Below are positions 24,998 through 31,389 of a stretch of DNA of 64,000 bases, one piece after another; position 1 is the first letter of the stretch, and the number at the start of each line of letters is the position of its first letter. Source of the stretch: Peptoniphilus_A sp001811425. GTDB taxonomy: Bacteria > Bacillota > Clostridia > Tissierellales > Peptoniphilaceae. A model generated the notes under the pieces. The model did not search any database. It was not told the origin of the DNA and worked only from the letters and a program-made list of their open reading frames with translations. Location: positions 1-64,000 of the forward strand of contig NZ_KV804745.1 of assembly GCF_001811425.1 (NCBI RefSeq). The letters run 5' to 3'. Position numbers and translations under genes: made by a program.

Positions 24998-25356
24998 AAT
25001 ATTTTCTCTTGACCTTTGATTCCTCAAACAAATCAATAAAGGCAGAGAGAGTTTTAAGGAAAAACAAACTAGCCGCAAGAGTAATACCAGTGCCTGAAGA
25101 ATTATCCAAGGGCTGTGGCTTTGCTGTGAGGTTAGATGGAAATTTAAANNNNNNNNNNNNNNNNNNNNNNNNNNNNNNNNNNNNNNNNNNNNNNNNNNNN
25201 NNNNNNNNNNNNNNNNNNNNNNNNNNNNNNNNNNNNNNNNNNNNNNNNAAAGAGGCAAAAATTTTTTTGTGTGAAAAAAATATTTGTCCCAAGGGAATTT
25301 ATAAGTTCCTAGAAGAAAATTCTGCTAGAAAAATTATAAGGATTGGTGAAAAATGA
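24991..25356 (+). CDS. DUF3343 (putative Se/S carrier-like) protein, interrupted by assembly gap
   Basis: A short protein of the DUF3343 family, found with selD and yedF in selenium-cofactor organisms. The visible N-terminal part has LLTFDSSNKSIKAE and a helix-strand pattern with CGFAVRLDGN; the C-terminal part has CEKNICPKGIYKFLEEN. The 100 N at 25149-25248 cut through it. Family members are only about 70-120 residues, so the true missing length may be very small; the 100 is a placeholder and frame across it is not assured. The stop overlaps the next gene (ATGA). Confidence 0.7.
   Translation: MLEYFLLTFDSSNKSIKAERVLRKNKLAARVIPVPEELSKGCGFAVRLDGNLXXXXXXXXXXXXXXXXXXXXXXXXXXXXXXXXXXKEAKIFLCEKNICPKGIYKFLEENSARKIIRIGEK
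25149..25248. other. Assembly gap (100 N)
   Basis: Exactly 100 N, the conventional scaffold-gap placeholder, inside the DUF3343 gene. The true sequence and size are unknown. Confidence 0.99.
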
Positions 25357-26486
25357 TTTACTTAGACAATTCATCTACCAGCCTAATAAAACCGGATGTG
25401 GTGGCAAAAACTTTATATGAGGCTCTTGCCAGCAAAAAATTTTCCAATCCATCTCGTGGATTTTATGATGAAGCTATAAATTCAAGTCAGGCAGTCTACG
25501 ATACTCGGGAGATTATTGCAGATTTTTTTGGCATAGAAGATCCACTTAATATTGCCTTTACGGCAAATATAACTACATCTTTGAATTTAATTTTGTCCTC
25601 TCTATTTAAAAAGGGCGACCACATTATTACAAGCCTAACAGAGCACAACTCTGTCCTAAGGCCTCTCTATCAACTTGAAGATAGGGGAGTAGAACTTTCT
25701 TTTATAGACATTGATGACAATTTTAATTTAAAATTAGAGGAATTGGATAAATATTTAAGGGAGAACACTAAGGCAATAGTTATTACTGCAGAATCCAATG
25801 TAAGTGGAGCTATGACAGATTTAGATTACCTTTATGACTTTGCCATAGACCATGATCTTTTAGTAATAATTGACGGAGCACAGGCTGCAGGCACAGTGAA
25901 AATAAAATTTAATGAGAGAAAATATCCAAGGATAATTTTTTGCATAACAGGTCACAAGGCTCTCTTTGGTCCAAGTGGCACTGGGGCAATAATAGATTTG
26001 TCTGGCGAAAAATTTAAAAATGTCTTTACTGGCGGCAGCGGAGTAAATTCTTTTGACAGATTTAACCCAGTAGACATGCCCGATGTCTTCGAATATGGGA
26101 CAATTAATTTTCACTCAATTATTGCATTAGGCGCTGGGGTAAAGTTTATTGATGAAGTAGGCATAGATGAAGTTTCAGAAAAAATTCACTGTCTTCGCAA
26201 AAAACTTTATTATGGCATAAGAGATATTCCTGGCATAAAACTATACTCAAATGAAAAAAATACATCCATAGTTTCCTTTAACTATAAGGACTATGCCTCA
26301 TCAGAAATCTCAGAAAAATTATATAAGATGAGTAAGATTGCCTCAAGGGGAGGAATCCACTGTGCGCCACTCTTTCACGAGAGAGTGGGAACAAAAAATC
26401 AGGGCATAGTGAGACTTTCACTTTCCTATTTTAACAATGAGGATGAAATAGATAAGACAATAGAGACAATAAAAAAGCTAAAATAA
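25353..26486 (+). CDS. Cysteine desulfurase-like aminotransferase class V (selenium cluster)
   Basis: A 377-residue PLP enzyme of the NifS/SufS group. PLP lysine in TGHKALFGPSGTGA (near residue 200), aspartate in VIIDGAQAAG, and the catalytic cysteine loop RGGIHCAPLFHE near the C-terminus are all present, so it should take sulfur from cysteine or selenium from selenocysteine. In this operon (selD-yedF-DUF3343-this) it probably supplies selenium or sulfur for selenophosphate use or a selenium-containing molybdenum hydroxylase cofactor. It is not a housekeeping IscS, since no iscU or tRNA-thiolation gene is adjacent. Confidence 0.88.
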   Translation: MIYLDNSSTSLIKPDVVAKTLYEALASKKFSNPSRGFYDEAINSSQAVYDTREIIADFFGIEDPLNIAFTANITTSLNLILSSLFKKGDHIITSLTEHNSVLRPLYQLEDRGVELSFIDIDDNFNLKLEELDKYLRENTKAIVITAESNVSGAMTDLDYLYDFAIDHDLLVIIDGAQAAGTVKIKFNERKYPRIIFCITGHKALFGPSGTGAIIDLSGEKFKNVFTGGSGVNSFDRFNPVDMPDVFEYGTINFHSIIALGAGVKFIDEVGIDEVSEKIHCLRKKLYYGIRDIPGIKLYSNEKNTSIVSFNYKDYASSEISEKLYKMSKIASRGGIHCAPLFHERVGTKNQGIVRLSLSYFNNEDEIDKTIETIKKLK

Positions 26487-26503
26487 GCACACAGGAGGGA
26501 CAA

Positions 26504-27382
26504 ATGGCATTTAAAATAATATCTGATTCTTCATGCGACTTAGATATGAGGACAATTGAAGAACTTGATATAGAAGTTTTAAAAATAAAAAGCACAGATC
26601 AAGATGGAGAAGACCTGCCAGAAGAAATGACTAATAAAGAAATTTACCAAGAGATGAGAGATGGCAAATTTTTTAAAACTAGTCAAATAACTTACTACGA
26701 ATACTTACAAAAATTTGAAGACCTGGCAAGTAAAGGCATTAGTTTTATCTGCATCACACTTTCATCAGGACTTAGTGGAACTTTTCAAAATGCCTGCATG
26801 GCAAAAAAGGAAATAGAAGAAAAATATCCTGTAAAAATTGAAGTCATTGACTCCCTTGCAGCTTCAGTTGGCTTTGGTCAAATAACATACTTTGCAGGGC
26901 TTGCAGCAAAAAATGGAGCGAGCTTTGAAGAAGTAACTAGCCTGGTAAATTTTTTAGTTAAAAATACCAAACACATCTTTACAGTTTTTGACCTTAAATA
27001 TCTCTATGAAGGCGGCAGAGTTTCCAGGACCAAGGCAAAAATCTCTAGCGTCTTAAATATTTTGCCAATCCTTGAAGTTGATGAAGAGGGAAAACTTTTT
27101 GTGTCAGAAATTGTGCGCGGTAAAAACAAATCCTACAGAAGGATGGTGGAAATTATTTCTGAAAATTCCACATCAGATGGAAGTGACAGAGTCTTCCCAG
27201 TTTATGCAGACGACAAGGAAATTTTAAATCCCCTTATTTCTAAACTAGAAAAAGAGAATTACCACAAATATTTGTCACTGGAGATAGGTCAAACAATAGC
27301 AGCCCATGTTGGTCCAGACATTTGTGGATTGGGTTATCTGGCTGAAAATATTCCTGAAGAATTTAAAAAATATTTGGACTAA
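26504..27382 (+). CDS. DegV family fatty-acid-binding protein
   Basis: A 292-residue DegV protein (FakB-like), a soluble protein that binds a fatty acid for phosphorylation by FakA kinase. Hallmarks are the N-terminal ISDSSCDL, KTSQIT near residue 58, the fatty-acid loop LSSGLSGTFQNA near residue 88, and the basic EGGRVSRTKA near 171. The start follows ACAGGAGG, 17 bases after the NifS-like gene, so it may be read through from the selenium operon, though no functional link is known. It ends before a terminator shared with a convergent gene. Confidence 0.9.
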   Translation: MAFKIISDSSCDLDMRTIEELDIEVLKIKSTDQDGEDLPEEMTNKEIYQEMRDGKFFKTSQITYYEYLQKFEDLASKGISFICITLSSGLSGTFQNACMAKKEIEEKYPVKIEVIDSLAASVGFGQITYFAGLAAKNGASFEEVTSLVNFLVKNTKHIFTVFDLKYLYEGGRVSRTKAKISSVLNILPILEVDEEGKLFVSEIVRGKNKSYRRMVEIISENSTSDGSDRVFPVYADDKEILNPLISKLEKENYHKYLSLEIGQTIAAHVGPDICGLGYLAENIPEEFKKYLD

Positions 27383-27413
27383 AATAAAATTTAAAATAAA
27401 AATAATGCAAAGT

Positions 27414-27444
27414 AAAAGGAAGCCATGTTTGACTTCCTTTTTTT
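27414..27444. terminator. Bidirectional intrinsic terminator
   Basis: AAAAGGAAG (27414-27422) pairs with CTTCCTTTT (27433-27441), with A-runs and T-runs on both sides. It lies between the convergent DegV and MATE genes. Confidence 0.88.
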
Positions 27445-28765
27445 AAGCTCTTTGTAATTTTGGTTTTTCTGTCATCTTCTTTAGAGAATACATTGCAATT
27501 AAAAATACTATAAATTCAGATATAAAGGCTCCCAGGAATAAATATCTTGCTCCAAAAAGCCTTACACATAGGTAAATGGAGAAGAAGAGGGCCACTGATC
27601 CTCTCATTATATTTATTACTATGGAATATTTTGGATTTCCAATGGCAGAAGAAAGTGTTGCTATAAATAAATTGTGTCCTGCCAATAAAAACATCAAGGC
27701 GTAAAGCCTTAGGGGTCTAATGGAAGATGAAATCATAGTTTTATTTTCTAAAAACATATTAAATAATTTTTCTGCCCCAAAATATGATATGGCATACATA
27801 ATTATGGAAATTATAGAGATAAAGATGAAACTCATTTTTATAATTTTTAAACTTTTTTCTCGCTCTTCTGATCCATGATAGTAGGAAAGGAGTGGCAGAG
27901 TTCCGTGGCAGACTCCTTGGAAGGTTGAGTTTGCAAAGACGGAGAGGTAATTTATAACTGCATAGGCTGATAAAAATTCTGGCGAAATATATTTTATTAT
28001 GAATAAGTTAAAGATAAAGACGAAGGTTGCTGTGTTAAGTTCAGAAATAAATTCGCCAAAGCCATAGGCAATAGTTGTCTTTAAATAGGACAAAATTTCT
28101 TTTGCCCTCATTTTTATTTTCACAAAGCGAAGATAGCCCTTGGCAGCCCTAAAGTGAATGAAAAAAATGACGCAAGATAAGAACTGTGCAATGCCCGTAG
28201 CAAGAGCGGCACCTCTCACTCCCATGTGAAACTTGTCGATTAAAATATAATCTAAAATAATATTTGTAAGGCAGGCAGAAACTGCACCTATTATTGCAGT
28301 CCTTGGAAAGCCATCCACCTTTACCAATACTTCAAAGGCATAGGAAATTATATAAAAGGGCGAGAAGAATACAATTACAGATAAATAATCGTGAGACAGT
28401 TGAAATAAGGTTGAGTTTGCCCCCAAAAATAAAATTATTTTATCCATAAAAATCAGTGCAAGGGCGGCAAGAAGACCTGCAAAGGCAAGTATAAAAATAA
28501 GAATAAAGGTAAAGACCTTATTTGCCTCGTCTCGATTTCCCTTGCCAAGCTCAATGCCAATTATGGTTTGAGAGCCAACGCCTGTTATGATGGCAATGGC
28601 AAAGAGAAAATTCACATAGGGAATAACTATTGTCACTGCAGATAATTCTAACTCACCTGCAAAATTTGCTACAAAAAATCCGTCGACAATTGTGTAAATT
28701 GAAAAGACCCACATAGCAATTATAGATGGGATAACAAATTTGAAAAATTGTCTCTTTAAGTTCAT
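27443..28765 (-). CDS. MATE family efflux transporter
   Basis: A 440-residue integral membrane protein with about twelve hydrophobic segments arranged as two similar halves, matching the multidrug and toxin extrusion family (conserved GVGSQTIIGIELGKGN near residue 62). MATE transporters expel cationic drugs or metabolites using Na+ or H+. The start follows AGAGGTG and the gene stands alone between the convergent terminator and the divergent C26 gene. Substrate not predictable. Confidence 0.92.
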   Translation of the reverse strand: MNLKRQFFKFVIPSIIAMWVFSIYTIVDGFFVANFAGELELSAVTIVIPYVNFLFAIAIITGVGSQTIIGIELGKGNRDEANKVFTFILIFILAFAGLLAALALIFMDKIILFLGANSTLFQLSHDYLSVIVFFSPFYIISYAFEVLVKVDGFPRTAIIGAVSACLTNIILDYILIDKFHMGVRGAALATGIAQFLSCVIFFIHFRAAKGYLRFVKIKMRAKEILSYLKTTIAYGFGEFISELNTATFVFIFNLFIIKYISPEFLSAYAVINYLSVFANSTFQGVCHGTLPLLSYYHGSEEREKSLKIIKMSFIFISIISIIMYAISYFGAEKLFNMFLENKTMISSSIRPLRLYALMFLLAGHNLFIATLSSAIGNPKYSIVINIMRGSVALFFSIYLCVRLFGARYLFLGAFISEFIVFLIAMYSLKKMTEKPKLQRA

Positions 28766-28839
28766 AAAACACCTCTGATTCCTAAATTATATATCAGCCC
28801 TATTTTTTAATCAAGAAAGACAAAATGGAAGCTTACCTA

Positions 28840-28868
28840 TTATCAATAAGGATTCTCTTTGATATAAT
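28840..28868 (+). promoter_or_regulatory. Promoter of the C26 amidotransferase gene
   Basis: -35 TTATCA (28840-28845), 17-bp spacer, -10 TATAAT (28863-28868). Confidence 0.65.
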
Positions 28869-28894
28869 TAAAGATAATTTAAGGGAGGAAAATT

Positions 28895-29629
28895 ATGAAA
28901 AAAATTATAGGAATTTCTGTGAATTCACTTAGGGAACTTTCTCAAAAAGATGTTGGCGAGATTGGAGCAGAGGGTCAAGACTGGCAGCTATTGACGACTG
29001 ATTATATTAGGGCCATAGAAAGAAATGGAGGTCTGCCAATTTTAATTCCTAACATAAAGAGCATAGAGGACATGAGTCTTATCCTCGATAAGCTTGACGG
29101 ACTACTTTTATCTGGCGGTCACGATGTGAACCCAAGAATCTATAAGGAAAGAAACAGTGGAAAGGCAGGCAACTTTGACAACCTAAGAGACCATCAAGAA
29201 ATTTTTATGACACAATATGCCCTTGAAAGGGACCTACCTATACTTGGAATTTGCAGAGGTCTTCAAATTTTAAATGTAACACTTGGCGGATCCATTCACC
29301 AAGACTTGCCTTCAGCAGGCTTCCCTGCCCATTCACTTAACAATTCGCTGAGAAATGAGCCCTCACATTTATTAAAAATTTTTGAAAATTCTCCTCTCTA
29401 TGAAATATTTAAGAGAGATGAAATTTGGACAAACTCCTACCACCACCAAGGCATAAATGAACTAGGAAGGGGCTTAAAGGTTGCCGCACTTTCAGAAGAA
29501 GGACTTGTTGAAGCAGCTTATCTTGAGGACAAAAAATTCGTCCTAGGAGTACAGTGGCATCCAGAAATGATGTACGACGACAAGGAAATGAATATGATTT
29601 TTGAAAAATTTATTGACGCTTGCAAGTAA
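28895..29629 (+). CDS. Gamma-glutamyl-gamma-aminobutyrate hydrolase family protein (peptidase C26)
   Basis: A 244-residue class I glutamine-amidotransferase-like hydrolase. The catalytic nucleophile is in GICRGLQILNV near residue 118, the catalytic His/Glu in VQWHPEMMY near 222, and YHHQGIN near 187 is characteristic of the PuuD-like group. The family cleaves gamma-glutamyl bonds, such as gamma-glutamyl-GABA or folate polyglutamates. It is a single gene with its own promoter; the first terminator downstream is the repeated hairpin at 29684-29719. The substrate is unproven. Confidence 0.9.
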   Translation: MKKIIGISVNSLRELSQKDVGEIGAEGQDWQLLTTDYIRAIERNGGLPILIPNIKSIEDMSLILDKLDGLLLSGGHDVNPRIYKERNSGKAGNFDNLRDHQEIFMTQYALERDLPILGICRGLQILNVTLGGSIHQDLPSAGFPAHSLNNSLRNEPSHLLKIFENSPLYEIFKRDEIWTNSYHHQGINELGRGLKVAALSEEGLVEAAYLEDKKFVLGVQWHPEMMYDDKEMNMIFEKFIDACK

Positions 29630-29651
29630 GTTTATAAATTTTTGAGAAAAT

Positions 29652-29719
29652 TAAGGGGTTGTTGCAAAAGACCCCTATATAGAAAAAAGACGAGGAAACA
29701 TAAAAATCCTCGTCTTTTT
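29652..29719. repeat. Direct repeat copy 1 (IS-tip-like) with terminator hairpin
   Basis: Bases 29667-29719 are identical to 34553-34605 (53 bp), and the preceding ~15 bases are similar (GGGGTTGTTGCAAAAG here, GGTGTTGTTGAAAAAG there). The segment holds a 13-bp perfect stem (29684-29696 with 29707-29719), a bidirectional terminator. AGGGGT/ACCCCT at its left edge and the GTTGTTGCA tract resemble the outer end of an insertion sequence, possibly IS1182-like, but no transposase of that family is present. Confidence 0.8.
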
Positions 29720-30156
29720 GTAATTAGAATATCCCTGGTTAGACCAGGGGTTCAATTTAGCTTTAGCGATGAAAAACTAATAAAAAAAGACATCCATGTT
29801 GAAATAAATTGTGGTTTACCAGAACACAAAAATAACAGGAGGTTTTTTATTTGTTTAACACCTCTATATTATTTCTTTCGTTTAGTGTAAGATTTTTATA
29901 GCTCATATTAACCTCCGTGTGTGTTTTTGCCGTTATTAACACTTTACACGAAGTTAGTATGAGTTTTTATTTTTTATTTGTGTCGCATTTAATTTTACAA
30001 CTTATCAAATGAAAAGAGAGACTCGAATTAACGAGTCTCACCAATATTTGACATAGAGCCTTTTTATATAAGTGATGGGATAATAGATTTTATTTTACAT
30101 TAAATATATATAGAATTTACTTTTGAATGCAATAATTTTGCAGAAGGAGTGAAAGG
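29720..30156. other. Non-coding region with insertion-sequence debris
   Basis: No intact gene. It holds a CCCTGGT/ACCAGGG hairpin (29733-29749), the first 19 codons of an IS30-type transposase on the minus strand (29847-29906), an IS30-like end motif near 29980-30000, and an 8-bp hairpin GAGACTCG/CGAGTCTC (30018-30025 and 30032-30039) without a T-run on the plus strand. The last ~100 bases are AT-rich leader for the YibE/F gene. Confidence 0.65.
29847..29906 (-). pseudogene. IS30-family transposase, N-terminal remnant (19 codons)
   Basis: From the ATG at 29906 the minus strand encodes MSYKNLTLNERNNIEVLNK and then a TAA stop. This is the typical start of IS30-family transposases (consensus near YKHLTLEERxxIE), preceded by a perfect GGAGG ribosome site. 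The rest of the ~320-residue protein is missing. GTGTCGCATTTAATTTTACAA at 29980-30000 has the look of the element's end upstream of the gene. It is a 5'-end fragment left after deletion. Confidence 0.65.
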
Positions 30157-31296
30157 ATGAGTAAAAAAATAAAATATATTTGTAACGGGGCGTTAGTTTT
30201 AATTTTAATTTTAATTTTTATTTTTTGGAAAGATGTAGACTTTGGAGATACAGTTATAGTTCAAAACGCAGTTTCTTATGAGAAGGGTAAGGTTATAAAA
30301 GTTTTAGATGAAGATACAGTTGAGAGTTATCCAAATTTAAAGACTGGATCCCAAAAAGTTTTGGTTGAAATGAAAAATAAAAGGTTTGATAAACCAATAA
30401 CTATAGAAAATAATTTATTTTCGGAACATTCTGTGTACTTAGAGGAAGGTTCTAAGGTAATAGTTTATGTGGACGAACCAAAGGGGATTGAGCCATATTA
30501 TACAATTTATAATTACGACAGATCTGTCCCAATAGCTATTATGTTAATTTTATTTTTAATAATGTTATATGCAATTGGAAAGTCAAAGGGGATAAAATCT
30601 GCGGCATCACTTTTTATAAGTTTATATTTAATGTTTTGTTTTATGATCCCTCTAATATATTTGGGACATTCGCCAGTATGGATTACAATATTAACCTGTG
30701 TCTTGGGAAGTATTTATTCGGTTGTAATACTCCAAGGTTACACATTAATTGGACTTGTAAACTTAATAAGTGTGTCAGTTGGATTTATATCTGCTGCAAT
30801 ATGTTTTTATATTTCATCTTATTTCACACATTTAAGTGGATATAATTTAGCTGATGTAGAAGGACTCTTACTTATAAATTCAAAAACAGGATTACAAATA
30901 TATCCTCTTATGTTTGCAGGTGTTGCCATAGCAACCTATGGAGCTTGTAAGGACGTTTCCGTTTCAATATCTTCTGCACTTCATGAGATATATGTGAAAA
31001 ATCCTAAAATAACAAAAATAGAACTTTTTAAATCTGGGATGGTAATAGGAAAGGATATTATAGGTACTATGGTCGATACTTTGGTATTTGCATTTTTGGG
31101 AAGCTCCATAGCTACAGTTTTAGTTTTAATATCCTATGGAGTTGATTTTAATCAATTAGTTAGTTCAGATTTTTTTGCTGTTGAACTTGTCAATTCGCTC
31201 ATAGGTACAGCAGTAGTAATTATAATGGTTCCAGTTAGTGCTTATCTATCAGGAGTAATCTATAAAAAAGAAAAAATCAAATTAAAAAGAAGATAA
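30157..31296 (+). CDS. YibE/F family membrane protein
   Basis: A 379-residue protein: one N-terminal membrane segment, an extracellular domain of about 90 residues (roughly 33-125, an OB-like beta region with TVIVQNAVSYEKG), then seven or so membrane segments with the conserved ATYGACKDVSVSI near residue 265, typical of YibE/F. The family is common in Firmicutes and has no established biochemical role. Its start follows AGGAGTG. It lies in the repeat-flanked segment with the phosphatase gene 93 bases downstream, which has its own putative control region. Confidence 0.88.
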   Translation: MSKKIKYICNGALVLILILIFIFWKDVDFGDTVIVQNAVSYEKGKVIKVLDEDTVESYPNLKTGSQKVLVEMKNKRFDKPITIENNLFSEHSVYLEEGSKVIVYVDEPKGIEPYYTIYNYDRSVPIAIMLILFLIMLYAIGKSKGIKSAASLFISLYLMFCFMIPLIYLGHSPVWITILTCVLGSIYSVVILQGYTLIGLVNLISVSVGFISAAICFYISSYFTHLSGYNLADVEGLLLINSKTGLQIYPLMFAGVAIATYGACKDVSVSISSALHEIYVKNPKITKIELFKSGMVIGKDIIGTMVDTLVFAFLGSSIATVLVLISYGVDFNQLVSSDFFAVELVNSLIGTAVVIIMVPVSAYLSGVIYKKEKIKLKRR

Positions 31297-31297
31297 A

Positions 31298-31347
31298 TTT
31301 ACAAAATATTTATAAATCTATTACAAGAAAAATTCTTTATCTTTACA
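31298..31347 (+). promoter_or_regulatory. Candidate Pho-box array upstream of the SLH phosphatase gene
   Basis: TTTACA (31298), TTTATA (31309), ATTACA (31320) and TTTACA (31342) lie at exact multiples of 11 bp; only the 331 position does not match. PhoP of Firmicutes binds TT(A/T/C)ACA repeats at 11-bp spacing. The downstream gene encodes a phosphatase, as expected for a phosphate-starvation target. AT-rich sequence makes chance matches possible. Confidence 0.5.
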
Positions 31348-31389
31348 AATTTATGAAATAATAAATTTGACTGAAGAGGAGGTAAAAAG

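Noticed and set aside
29642..29890. Open frame of 82 codons on the plus strand
   Set aside because: It runs through the repeated terminator hairpin and insertion-sequence debris, has no ribosome site and its translation follows no known family.
30018..30039. Terminator hairpin upstream of the YibE/F gene
   Set aside because: The 8-bp stem lacks a T-run on the plus strand and no gene ends just before it; treated as IS debris or unknown.
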